A DNA stretch of 22,794 nt from JBBQSF01 sp038214085. Its GTDB lineage: Bacteria > Bacteroidota > Bacteroidia > Bacteroidales > CG2-30-32-10. How positions within the stretch are numbered: the first letter of the stretch is position 1; every line of letters starts with the position of its first letter. The stretch lies in the NCBI GenBank assembly GCA_038214085.1, contig JBBQSF010000040.1, positions 1 through 22,794 on the forward strand, written 5' to 3'. The translations under genes and the position numbers were made by a program. This document shows positions 13,568 through 21,838 of the stretch, piece by piece. Under the pieces are notes generated by a model that was not told where the DNA came from, made no database searches, and saw only the letters and a list, made by a program, of their open reading frames with translations.

Positions 13568-15679
13568 TTAAAATTTTATCCGCAACTGGGCTTTAACTTC
13601 CGATTTTGAACGGCCATTAATTTGGGATAAACCGGAACTAATCACATTTATGTTGCTGTAATAAGTTTGTGCAAATTTCAGCCATACATCAATATTCCTT
13701 GAAACTCTGTATTTAAAGTTTACATAAAAACGTGTTCCTTTATTATATAAAGCAGGAATAGAGTAGGCGTAAAGAACATCGCTTTCGTAAGTGTACATTC
13801 GTGCATCGTATGAATCGGCGTCAAAAATTGCATACCTGAAATTAAAAGTAAATGGGCTTTTCATGCTTTTAAAGGCAACATCCTGATATATTATAAAGCC
13901 ATGTTTGGTAGTTTCGTTTCCTAATTTATAGTCAGTGGCTTCAATTCTGCTTTTTAGCGTAAAGGACGGTGAAACTTTGTATGATGCATGAAAACGGTAA
14001 TTCTGCTTCAATGTACTTGTTGTAATATCAATGATATCATCTTCATCGGAATTGTTCAGTTCTTTGTTGGCCTGTCTGAACCGAACATACATTTCCAGCT
14101 TTTTTGAGGGTTTATAATTCACCTGAAGCAAATAGTCGAGTGTTTGGGAGAGACCGTCAACACGATATTTCAGCCAAGGGAATTTAACATTGTCAGCATA
14201 AGCAGTAACCGTAAAACTTTTTAACGGTTTTAAAAGAATTCCTATAAAAATACCTTTTTCATTTGCAATTTTGCTGTTTTCTGAAAATGCATTGGCATAA
14301 AGTGCTTGGTAGTTTTTTTCGTAATTTCGGTAAACAACGGAAAATGCAATCTTCTGGTCAAGGCTTATAAGAGCGCCTGTTACAAGAGCTTTTCCTCCAT
14401 TTTCGCTTTGCCCTACTTCTCCAAAAACATTAAAATTGCGGAATACATAACTGTAATCGATTCCGATATTGGAATTTTCTTTGCCGCTGAATTCAAATTG
14501 GTTGTAAGGGACTAAAGATCGAACAAGAGGTGTACTAAAAGTGTTTTTGAGCGCAGTTGCACCAATGTTTAACCTTTTGTTTTTGTAAGTTAAGTGGCCT
14601 CCAATAATTTCTTCACTAATAGCTTGCTTATCAGCCATTTCATTGGGAGTTGAATGAAGTCCCGTAGCCTGAATAGAAGAAATATACTGAACTTCGGAAG
14701 TTAAAGTATCTGTTAATGCTATATTTCCATCAATTTTTTTGTTGGAATAAAACATGGTAAGTTCGAGATCTTTATACCCAAGTGTAGTTGCTGCTCCACG
14801 CAGGAATAAATTTTCACCAACCGAAGTATAAGGTTTTAAACCGATTCCGTTTTTCTTCACACCCACAGCATCTGATGATTTGCCAAAACCCAATCCTGAC
14901 CATATTGTTAAACCCTGCCCGAACATTACCTGATAATCACCAAGAGCAACTGCTCTTATCGTTCCCAATCCTTTGTAATATGCATGGGCAGAATAAAAAT
15001 CAAATCCATTTTTTTGTGATCCCTGTAAAAACTCTTCACCAGCATCTTTTTCAGCTGTAATTCCTAAACTAATATTTGTATAATAAGTAAACCTGTATTT
15101 GAAAAATAATTTATCAGGGCTTCCAAGGTATCTTGAATTTGGACTGGCAGCCAATGCTGAATCTGTAATCGGGGCAAATCCTTGTTGCTCATCCAATACA
15201 CGTTGATACCTTACAAATATCTGGTTGTTGCTGTTATCCATCATTTCTTTAAAGGAAAAATGTCTTTTGCTTACATCAGATGAAACATATACATAAGGAA
15301 GGATTTTGTATATAATATCAATGTCAAATCCAGGAATGCTTTGCAATTCGGTCAAGGATAAAAGTTTTCCATTTTTTTTGATATGTTCCAAAAGATTGGT
15401 AATAAGCATATCGTTTAAAAAGATCAACTTTTTTAACTCATCAGCACTTGTGGAATTAAGGTTTATGGGATGCTTGAGATAATAGTTGAGATCGTCGAGT
15501 AAATCAGTGTAATCTAGCTCTGCGTCGGTCTGTTCGGCAATGCTTTCAACTTTTGTGGTTACATCTTCTTTATCGATATCAGTAGTGTCAATATCAGTTT
15601 TTTGCGCTTGAACCGAAAGTGATGACCAAAAGCAAAAAACAATGGAAGCAAATAATATTCTGAAAAAATAATTTACCAT
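13568..15679 (-). CDS. Outer-membrane barrel protein with N-terminal ComEA-like helix-hairpin-helix module
   Basis: At 703 aa. The signal peptide is residues 1-26 (ending VQAQ), followed by an acidic linker (27-65) and a ComEA-like helix-hairpin-helix module (about 72-132) with INLNSTSADELKKL, KKNGKLLSLTELQSIPGF and YKILPYV. Compared with DNA-binding ComEA, the first hairpin (IFLND, 86-90) has lost its glycines and the second (PGFD) keeps only one. The remaining 560 residues alternate polar and hydrophobic residues with many aromatic strand ends, and the chain ends in Phe, as expected for a beta-barrel. This domain pair is known only as uncharacterised in Bacteroidota. The gene follows the PorV-like gene by 8 nt, so they are very likely one operon. 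It may take part in transport across the outer membrane; DNA handling is possible but weakened by the hairpin changes. Confidence 0.78.
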   Translation of the reverse strand: MVNYFFRILFASIVFCFWSSLSVQAQKTDIDTTDIDKEDVTTKVESIAEQTDAELDYTDLLDDLNYYLKHPINLNSTSADELKKLIFLNDMLITNLLEHIKKNGKLLSLTELQSIPGFDIDIIYKILPYVYVSSDVSKRHFSFKEMMDNSNNQIFVRYQRVLDEQQGFAPITDSALAASPNSRYLGSPDKLFFKYRFTYYTNISLGITAEKDAGEEFLQGSQKNGFDFYSAHAYYKGLGTIRAVALGDYQVMFGQGLTIWSGLGFGKSSDAVGVKKNGIGLKPYTSVGENLFLRGAATTLGYKDLELTMFYSNKKIDGNIALTDTLTSEVQYISSIQATGLHSTPNEMADKQAISEEIIGGHLTYKNKRLNIGATALKNTFSTPLVRSLVPYNQFEFSGKENSNIGIDYSYVFRNFNVFGEVGQSENGGKALVTGALISLDQKIAFSVVYRNYEKNYQALYANAFSENSKIANEKGIFIGILLKPLKSFTVTAYADNVKFPWLKYRVDGLSQTLDYLLQVNYKPSKKLEMYVRFRQANKELNNSDEDDIIDITTSTLKQNYRFHASYKVSPSFTLKSRIEATDYKLGNETTKHGFIIYQDVAFKSMKSPFTFNFRYAIFDADSYDARMYTYESDVLYAYSIPALYNKGTRFYVNFKYRVSRNIDVWLKFAQTYYSNINVISSGLSQINGRSKSEVKAQLRIKF

Positions 15680-15687
15680 ATTTCTTT

Positions 15688-16533
15688 TTATTGTAAGTTA
15701 GGTTGACCAGTTACTTTGCTCGCATGAAAAATAATTGAAAATTGCGGACTAAAACCTAAAGTCTGGTGATAAGAAGTAGCAAAATCGAGGTTGAAATTTT
15801 TTAATTCCAAACCGAAACCAAAAGTATTCAGCATTGGATTTGTAGATATACCTGTTCTAAAGTACAACTGGTTTATCGGATGATATTCTATTCCTGCTTT
15901 GAAAAATGGATTGTATTGAATGTCTTTTTCTGCTTCAACTGCGATAGATACTTTTTCGGAAAAGATATATGACATTCCCAGTTTTGCAATGGTAGGAGCG
16001 CGTTCATCGTTATAGGATGCAATTTTGGCTCGTGTGGGATTGTAAATATGTGCGCCTATAGCCATTTTTGAATTCATTTTAAATATCATTCCCAACTCAG
16101 CAGCAATAGCAGAAGAGTTTCCGTAATTTTCTGCAATATGAGTGGAAAGGTAATCCAGTTGAATACCCGCAGAGAATTTATTCGAAAAATTTCGGGCATA
16201 AGCCAGCCCTATTTTGTTTTCGTTATACAGTGAATATCCGAAATTGGTAATGCTTAGCGCAAAAACACCTGAATTTGTTGGCATTACTACGGCTCCAGCT
16301 TTTAGCCCAAGTTCCTTTATTCCGAAACGGTTTTCATAATAAATTCCTGCCGAAAAATTTTGTATCGATGCAATTCCTGCTTGATTCGAACTTAGTGACC
16401 AGAAGTCGGTGGAAGTAACAGATGCATTTGCCATGCCTGCAGAACGTCCGCCGATTGGAGGGTTTTCTCCGCTGGCAACTGACAGCAAAGGTAATAATGC
16501 AAATATTATTAGAGAATAAAATTGTTTTTTCAT
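15688..16533 (-). CDS. PorV/FadL-like outer-membrane beta-barrel protein
   Basis: This 281-aa protein has a signal peptide (residues 1-20, MKKQFYSLIIFALLPLLSVA). The N-terminal stretch IGGRSAGMANASVTSTDFW (27-45) plus NQAGIA is the hallmark of the PorV/PorQ/UPF0164 group within the FadL-like barrels. The rest is alternating strand pattern, with repeated FSAGIQLDY, AIGAHIYNP and LYFRTGIS-type strands. Known relatives include PorV, which shuttles T9SS cargo to the attachment complex, and general hydrophobic-substrate channels; it is short (about 12-14 strands) and is not clearly PorV itself. The ATG at 16533 is the only reasonable start. It is the first gene of the minus-strand cluster with the HhH-barrel gene. 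Confidence 0.78.
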   Translation of the reverse strand: MKKQFYSLIIFALLPLLSVASGENPPIGGRSAGMANASVTSTDFWSLSSNQAGIASIQNFSAGIYYENRFGIKELGLKAGAVVMPTNSGVFALSITNFGYSLYNENKIGLAYARNFSNKFSAGIQLDYLSTHIAENYGNSSAIAAELGMIFKMNSKMAIGAHIYNPTRAKIASYNDERAPTIAKLGMSYIFSEKVSIAVEAEKDIQYNPFFKAGIEYHPINQLYFRTGISTNPMLNTFGFGLELKNFNLDFATSYHQTLGFSPQFSIIFHASKVTGQPNLQ

Positions 16534-16568
16534 ATTTTAGTTCAGTTTAAGCCTACTAATATACTATG

Positions 16569-16599
16569 AAAATATAGGTATTGGCATAAAATTGTTCAA
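16569..16599 (-). promoter_or_regulatory. Possible promoter of the PorV-like/HhH-barrel operon
   Basis: On the minus strand TTG (16599-16597) lies 20 nt before TATATTTT (16576-16569), which matches TAnnTTTG in seven of eight positions. The leader would be about 28 nt. The match is weak in such AT-rich sequence. Confidence 0.3.
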
Positions 16600-16686
16600 T
16601 AATTTATAAAATAAATATATATCTTCCTGAAAAATAATAAACTAAGGTAAAAAATATAATACTGATAATCGATTGTTGTAATCTGT

Positions 16687-16694
16687 TACTTTTG
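16687..16694 (+). promoter_or_regulatory. TAnnTTTG element directly before the LtaS-like gene
   Basis: TACTTTTG ends 4 nt before ATG 16699, so transcription would start at or next to the start codon, giving a leaderless message. No -33 TTTG is found at the right distance. The only in-frame codons between an upstream stop (16666-16668) and the ATG contain no ATG or TTG. Confidence 0.35.
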
Positions 16695-16698
16695 TATA

Positions 16699-18555
16699 AT
16701 GAAATTTGTATTTTCTTCGCTTTTTCGTCAATTTCTTTTTTGGATATTATTTTTTTCGGTTGTAAGAATAATATTTGTAATTGTACATTTTTCATTATTC
16801 AAAGATACCGATTCACAAATACTTTCCGCATTTTTCTATTATAATATTTGGCTTGATATTTCTGCAATATCATATATTTTGGCATTTCCGGTTTTGATTT
16901 TATTGTTTCAGATTTTTGTAAGAAAAAAATGGATAGATAATGTAGCGTTGATTTACAATTATGTAATGATAGCTGTTGTTTCATTGATTGCGGTGAGTGA
17001 AATTGGCGTTTTTGCTGAATGGAAAACAAAACTTACATACAAAGCAATTGCTTATCTGGCGCACCCATTTGAAATAATTAACTCTGCCGGAAACTCAAAT
17101 TTCTTTTTTTTATTAATTGTGCTTATTGCCCTTATTGCCGGATCAGTTTTATTTTTTAAAAGATTTGTTCATGAAAAATTTTCGGATATTAGAATCAAAT
17201 TTCATTTCAAAATTGCAATTGTCTTTCTGCTTCCTTTTTTTATTTTTCTAGGTTTACGAGGCGGAATTCGACAGATTCCTATCAATCAGAGTCAATCGTA
17301 TTTTTCCTTAAACAACAATTTAAATCTTTTAAGTGTAAACCCTTTCTGGAATTTTTTCCAAAGCGTTTTTCAGAACTATGCTTCTTGGAGTCAAAATCCT
17401 TTTATTTTTTATAACCCTGATGAAGCTAAAGATACAGTAATAAAAATGCATAAAGTTTCTGCGGATACAACTGTTTCTATTTTTACTTCTAAAAAGCCCA
17501 ATATTGTAATGGTAATACTTGAGGGTTGGTCGGCAGATCTTATAGAAGCTCTTGGAGCTAAACCCGGAATTACTCCTCGTTTTGATACATTGGTGAAAAA
17601 GGGATTGCTTTTTACAAATATATTTTCTCCCGGATCACGCTCCGAACAAGGAATGACATCGATATTCAGTGCTTTTCCCGCACAACCGCTTACTGCCATT
17701 GCCCACATGCCCGATAAATTTGTAAAACTTCCGTCGTTCCCTGCAATACTCAGTAAAAGCGGATATAATAGTTCTTTTTGCTTTGGCGGGCAGTTGATTT
17801 ATGGCAATATGAAAAGCTATATTTACTTTAATAAATTCAATAAAATTATTGAAGGAGATGACTTTTCAAGCGATATTCCACGGGGAAAACTTGGTGTGCA
17901 TGATGAATTTTTATACCCCAGAGTTTTAAGTGAAATCTGTAATGATAAGGAGCCTTTTTTTTATTCATTATTTACAATGAGTTCTCATTCACCTTATGAC
18001 TGGCCTAATAAAAAGGAAATTCTCCGATATGGCGATCCTGAAAGAGATTATATCAACGCCGCATATTATGCCGATAGTTGCCTTGCTTCATTTCTGCTTT
18101 CATGCAGTAAACAAAAATGGTATGATAACACGATCTTTATTCTTGTTGCTGATCATGGTCATGGGTCATATATTTCGCGAAATGTTTACGATCCCGGCTA
18201 TCAACATATTCCTCTTCTTTTATACGGCAATGCACTTAAGCCCGAATTTAAGGGTAAACAGGATTCTGCAATTGGTTCGCAGGTTGATATTGCAGCAACT
18301 CTTCTCAAACAACTTGGGTATAACACTTCATCATTTCACTGGAGTAAAGATCTGTTGAATCCTTATGCGCCACATTATGCCTTTATTTCTTATGAAGTTG
18401 GCTTCACCTGGGTTTGTAAGGATGGCTATTTTGTGTACGATCACAACCTGAAAAAAGTGTTGGTAAATACTATTTCTGTTGATAAACAGGATTCAATAGT
18501 AAAAGCTGGTAAGTCATATTTGCAACAGCTATATCAGGAATACTGGGATTTCTAA
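16699..18555 (+). CDS. LtaS-like membrane sulfatase/phosphotransferase
   Basis: This 618-aa protein has about five membrane helices (residues about 8-32, 52-73, 86-104, 135-153, 172-186), a linker, and an extracytoplasmic alkaline-phosphatase-superfamily domain (about 265-540) of the type found in lipoteichoic acid synthase. Metal ligands are E275 (VILEGWS), D485 and H486 (VADHGHG) and H503 (PGYQHIPL). The expected nucleophile Thr is replaced by S315 (SRSEQGMTS). H430 (SSHSPYD) also matches the family. In Gram-negative bacteria such enzymes move phosphoglycerol, phosphoethanolamine or similar groups onto glycans or lipids in the periplasm. The substrate here is unknown. It is transcribed alone, divergent from the barrel operon and convergent with the glycosyltransferase gene; no clear terminator was found between them. 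Confidence 0.88.
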   Translation: MKFVFSSLFRQFLFWILFFSVVRIIFVIVHFSLFKDTDSQILSAFFYYNIWLDISAISYILAFPVLILLFQIFVRKKWIDNVALIYNYVMIAVVSLIAVSEIGVFAEWKTKLTYKAIAYLAHPFEIINSAGNSNFFFLLIVLIALIAGSVLFFKRFVHEKFSDIRIKFHFKIAIVFLLPFFIFLGLRGGIRQIPINQSQSYFSLNNNLNLLSVNPFWNFFQSVFQNYASWSQNPFIFYNPDEAKDTVIKMHKVSADTTVSIFTSKKPNIVMVILEGWSADLIEALGAKPGITPRFDTLVKKGLLFTNIFSPGSRSEQGMTSIFSAFPAQPLTAIAHMPDKFVKLPSFPAILSKSGYNSSFCFGGQLIYGNMKSYIYFNKFNKIIEGDDFSSDIPRGKLGVHDEFLYPRVLSEICNDKEPFFYSLFTMSSHSPYDWPNKKEILRYGDPERDYINAAYYADSCLASFLLSCSKQKWYDNTIFILVADHGHGSYISRNVYDPGYQHIPLLLYGNALKPEFKGKQDSAIGSQVDIAATLLKQLGYNTSSFHWSKDLLNPYAPHYAFISYEVGFTWVCKDGYFVYDHNLKKVLVNTISVDKQDSIVKAGKSYLQQLYQEYWDF

Positions 18556-18642
18556 TCCGAATCAATCTTTTAAAAATTGCCATAAATGCAACGGTCATCC
18601 AGCATTGAGAGTGATAATTATAACATTGCGAAAACTACGAAA

Positions 18643-20079
18643 TTATTTTTTATACAATTCAAGTTTTTCGAGTTGAATGTCAATTTTTTTGTATTCAGCT
18701 GGCACAGGCAATTGTGAATCCTTTTTATGAAGTATAAATATTAAATTTTTGTCATCGCAATTAAGGCTGATATGGGCATTTCGCATCATGTAAGCATGAA
18801 GAGTCCAGTCGTTATACATTTCTGATGGAATTGCAATGCTTGTATTTTTTGGAACTATCGCTTTTATTTTATCAATATCCTTTAACAACGCTTCGTCGCG
18901 GCTGTATCTTCCAAATTGAGCTACTGAAAAAATTACTGACCCAATGAGCAAGAGTGAAGAAATAATTTTTAAAAAAGTAAATGTTTTTTTCCCAATGACT
19001 GTATTTTTGAATGCACTGCAAATAATTGGATAAATAATGATTCCAAATGCAAATGCAAAAAATACCATTGCTGGTACAAGATAATAGCCATGTTGCTTTG
19101 GGCTTATAAGTAAGGGGAAACTGCCAGAAATACCTAAAACAATAAACATGTATATATAATTCCTGTTTTTTCTGTTTTCTCTAAAAAGACGTATGTTTTT
19201 TTTAAGCCTCAACGCGAAAAGCAAAATAGCAATACCAATCATAGGGAGAAGTTCGCCCAAAAGTCTGTATATAAGATAAAAATGACCTTCCGCTGTAATT
19301 TCGCGATCGCCATGGATGCTTTTAAAAACTTGTACGTTAAAATAATGTTTAAAAAAATCAGATGCAGATGGGTTTAGAAATATCAATGCAATAAGAAGTA
19401 TTCCGGGAATCATTATTACAATTGAATTGAGTGCAATTTGTTTGGGTTTAATGTTGTACTTAAAAATTCCAATTAAAAAGGGAAAGGCGAGAGGAAGTAA
19501 TCCTACCGGACCTTTGGTTAGAAATGCTGCACAGGTAAATATTCCTGCAAGAATACAAAATCGGATTGTTTTTTTTCCTTTAGAATTAACTGTATAAAAT
19601 GAAAAAAGAAAAGATGAAAGTATGAATACTGAAAGCGTATTTTCTATCATGTTGTTTTTGAACGACCAGAAAACAACTGGTGTTGCGAAAAATAAAATTA
19701 CGGGTATCCACCAAAATGTTCTTTTATCGGTTTTGGTAAATAATGTTATCCATATTTTAGCAATTAATAAAGCGTTAATTATTGCAGTGAGGATAGAATA
19801 AATTCGCTCTGCGAACATAGTATCTCCTGCAATTTTAAAAACAATAGACTGGATGTAAAAGGAAAGCGGAGGATGTTCGTAAAATACAGGATATATTACT
19901 GATGTATAATGCAAATGCCAAAAAGAGCCAAGACCTTCGGCCAGATTTCGTGAAATTGTTGAATACACTACTCCATCAAGGAACATTCCTTGAGCAAAAA
20001 CAGCAGGCAGAAGGAGAAATGACAAGACAGCAACAGTAAAAATTATTGCAATTTTGTTCCATTTCTTAAGGCTATCCAT
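18643..20079 (-). CDS. GT39/ArnT-like membrane glycosyltransferase
   Basis: At 478 aa this has about 11 membrane helices. The first periplasmic loop carries FLDGVVYSTISRNLAEGLG (33-51) and YEHPPLSFYIQS (67-78), the acidic DG..Y and HPPL motifs of the PMT/ArnT/GT-C superfamily, which move sugars from polyprenyl phosphate to lipids or proteins. D35 is the likely catalytic or metal-binding Asp. The FKN motif (FWSFKNNMIENTLSVF) is also as in relatives. The C-terminal soluble part is short. The ATG shares one base with the purE stop (TAATG), so the two are translationally coupled. The acceptor is unknown; lipid A or surface glycan modification is possible. Confidence 0.85.
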   Translation of the reverse strand: MDSLKKWNKIAIIFTVAVLSFLLLPAVFAQGMFLDGVVYSTISRNLAEGLGSFWHLHYTSVIYPVFYEHPPLSFYIQSIVFKIAGDTMFAERIYSILTAIINALLIAKIWITLFTKTDKRTFWWIPVILFFATPVVFWSFKNNMIENTLSVFILSSFLFSFYTVNSKGKKTIRFCILAGIFTCAAFLTKGPVGLLPLAFPFLIGIFKYNIKPKQIALNSIVIMIPGILLIALIFLNPSASDFFKHYFNVQVFKSIHGDREITAEGHFYLIYRLLGELLPMIGIAILLFALRLKKNIRLFRENRKNRNYIYMFIVLGISGSFPLLISPKQHGYYLVPAMVFFAFAFGIIIYPIICSAFKNTVIGKKTFTFLKIISSLLLIGSVIFSVAQFGRYSRDEALLKDIDKIKAIVPKNTSIAIPSEMYNDWTLHAYMMRNAHISLNCDDKNLIFILHKKDSQLPVPAEYKKIDIQLEKLELYKK

Positions 20080-20600
20080 TAGTTTACTTTATGGTTGAAT
20101 TTAATTTCTGACAGTTCTTCGTTTGCTTTGATTATTTTAATTTTTAATTTTTCTTTGTATTCATGAACAGCAGCTGCCATATCGCTGTCGCCGGTTGCAA
20201 GAATCTGAGCTGCAAGAATTGCTGCATTGGCGGAGCAATCCAACGCTACAGTTGCTACTGGAATACCTGAAGGCATTTGTAGTATTGATAGTATAGAATC
20301 CCATCCATCAATTGAATTTGATGATTTAATAGGAACACCAATTACAGGACAAACAGTCATTGATGCAATTACTCCCGGAAGATGAGCAGCACCACCGGCT
20401 CCGGCAATAATAACCCTTACACCACGGTCGTATGCACCTTTTGCAAATTCAGCAACTTTTTCAGGAACACGATGAGCTGAAAGTGCATTTATTTCAAAGG
20501 GAATACGGAATTCATCTAATATTTTTGCAGCATCTTCCATGATAGGTAAATCTGAAGTGCTTCCCATAATAATACTTACTTTTGGTTCCATTGAATTCAT
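20079..20600 (-). CDS. purE: N5-carboxyaminoimidazole ribonucleotide mutase
   Basis: PurE class I rearranges N5-CAIR to CAIR in purine synthesis. This 173-aa protein has the expected length and signatures: IIMGSTSDLPIMEDA (residues 10-24), the catalytic His in SAHR (H43), AGAGGAAHLPGVIA and GVPIKSSNSIDGWDSILSILQMPSGIPVATVA. Two upstream ATG codons are in frame: 20600 (MNSMEP) and 20591. The cytoplasmic enzyme usually works with PurK, which is not in the window. Its stop overlaps the glycosyltransferase start by one base, an unusual pairing. It has a good own promoter at 20626-20656. Confidence 0.96.
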   Translation of the reverse strand: MNSMEPKVSIIMGSTSDLPIMEDAAKILDEFRIPFEINALSAHRVPEKVAEFAKGAYDRGVRVIIAGAGGAAHLPGVIASMTVCPVIGVPIKSSNSIDGWDSILSILQMPSGIPVATVALDCSANAAILAAQILATGDSDMAAAVHEYKEKLKIKIIKANEELSEIKFNHKVN

Positions 20601-20625
20601 AGTGATTTGGGTTAAATTATAAATG

Positions 20626-20656
20626 CAAAAATATTTTAATTTTTTGAATTCGACAA
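20626..20656 (-). promoter_or_regulatory. Promoter of purE
   Basis: On the minus strand TTG (20656-20654) lies 20 nt before TATTTTTG (20633-20626), an exact TAnnTTTG. The predicted start is near 20619, with a leader of about 19 nt. Confidence 0.5.
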
Positions 20657-20705
20657 TTCTATCGTAGAAATTAGTAATTTAGCAGATCATTATTATTTAT
20701 TTTTT

Positions 20706-21242
20706 ATGAACATTATTACTGTCAAAGATAAACAGTTTGCGCTTTCTATTGATGCCGCTAAAATTCATGAATCTGTTAAAGCTGTTGCTGAACGAATGAA
20801 TAAAGACCTTGCTGGGAAAAACCCTTTGTTTGTTGTGGTTTTAAACGGTTCGTTTATGTTTGCTTCCGACCTTTTTAAATTGCTTACGATTCCTTGCGAA
20901 ATATCATTTGTGAAACTTTCTTCTTATCAGGGAACACAGTCTACAGAGAATATTAAAACAATTCTGGGGCTTAACGATGACATCAAAGGTCGCACTATTG
21001 TTATTGTTGAAGATATTGTAGATACAGGCCATACCATAGAAGATATGGTTGCGGGTCTTAAAGAAAAACAACCTTCAGAATTGTATATTGCCACACTCTT
21101 GTTCAAACCAAATGCTTACAAAAAGTCACTTAAAATTGATTATATCGGAATTGAAATCCCGAATGATTTTATTGTAGGTTATGGACTTGATTATGATGGC
21201 TTCGGAAGAAATCTTGCAGATATTTATAAAATTGTTGAATAA
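20706..21242 (+). CDS. hpt: Hypoxanthine phosphoribosyltransferase
   Basis: The enzyme salvages hypoxanthine (and often guanine) with PRPP to make IMP or GMP. This 178-aa protein has the PRPP-binding motif VIVEDIVDTGHT (residues 99-110), the LNGSFMFASDL loop (46-56), the flexible loop KLSSYQGTQSTE (70-81) and the purine-binding end FIVGYGLDYDGFGRNLADIY. It starts the hpt-adk-obg cluster common in Bacteroidota. The promoter is unclear: TAATTTAG at 20675-20682 is a seven-of-eight match without a -33 element. Confidence 0.95.
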   Translation: MNIITVKDKQFALSIDAAKIHESVKAVAERMNKDLAGKNPLFVVVLNGSFMFASDLFKLLTIPCEISFVKLSSYQGTQSTENIKTILGLNDDIKGRTIVIVEDIVDTGHTIEDMVAGLKEKQPSELYIATLLFKPNAYKKSLKIDYIGIEIPNDFIVGYGLDYDGFGRNLADIYKIVE

Positions 21243-21255
21243 TAAATAATTGTTT

Positions 21256-21828
21256 ATGAACATTGTTATATTTGGCCCTCCGGGATCAGGAAAAGGAACG
21301 CACAGTATTAAACTTGTCGAAAGATACAATTTGATGCATCTTTCAACGGGTGATATTTTTCGCAACCAGATTCAAAACCAGACAGATCTTGGAAAAAGAG
21401 CAAAAGCATATATGGAGCTTGGTCAGCTGGTGCCTGATGAATTGGTAATTGATATGCTCTTTTCTGAAATGCTTTTACATAAAAATGCAAAAGGATTTGT
21501 TTTTGATGGGTTCCCGCGCACCATTGTTCAGGCCGAAAAATTTGATGAAATGCTTCAGGAAAAAGGAATGCCCGTTAAATTGGTTATTTCGCTCGAAGTT
21601 ACCGAAGAAGAATTGATAACACGGCTGGTAAAACGCGGAATCGAATCAGGAAGGGTTGATGATTCGGAAGAAGTTATTGTAAAAAGATTAGAAGTTTACA
21701 AAGAACAAACAAGCCCCTTGCTTGATTATTATTCTCGAAAAAATATTGTTAAGCATATTCATGGAATAGGCTCTGTGGAAGAAATTTTTAATGCTATCTG
21801 CCGCCAGATTGATGAATCGCTAAACTAA
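21256..21828 (+). CDS. adk: Adenylate kinase
   Basis: The enzyme interconverts ATP + AMP and 2 ADP. The 190-aa protein has the P-loop GPPGSGKGT (residues 7-15), STGDIFR (30-36), the AMP-binding DGFPRT (84-89) and a short LID region (about 127-137, RGIESGRVDD) without the zinc-finger insertion. A short LID is usual in Bacteroidota. H16 follows GKGT where most members have Gln. The frame is open at TTG 21250, but ATG 21256 gives MNIVIFGPPG, the normal start. It lies 13 nt downstream of hpt and 10 nt upstream of obg. Confidence 0.96.
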   Translation: MNIVIFGPPGSGKGTHSIKLVERYNLMHLSTGDIFRNQIQNQTDLGKRAKAYMELGQLVPDELVIDMLFSEMLLHKNAKGFVFDGFPRTIVQAEKFDEMLQEKGMPVKLVISLEVTEEELITRLVKRGIESGRVDDSEEVIVKRLEVYKEQTSPLLDYYSRKNIVKHIHGIGSVEEIFNAICRQIDESLN

Positions 21829-21838
21829 AACTTAAAAA

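Noticed and set aside
14788..15060. Open frame of about 90 codons antisense to the HhH-barrel gene
   Set aside because: Its composition is not protein-like, no promoter or partner is seen, and the opposite strand encodes a clear signal-peptide/barrel protein.
17409..17708. Open frame of about 99 codons antisense to the LtaS-like gene
   Set aside because: It lies opposite the conserved catalytic region, so its openness is explained by codon constraint on the real gene.
20675..20682. TAATTTAG as the hpt promoter
   Set aside because: It has one mismatch and no TTTG/TTG at a suitable distance; it is mentioned in the hpt entry but not listed as a site.
21250..21255. TTG start at 21250 for adk
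   Set aside because: ATG 21256 gives the conserved MNIVIFGPPG opening; the TTG adds only two residues.
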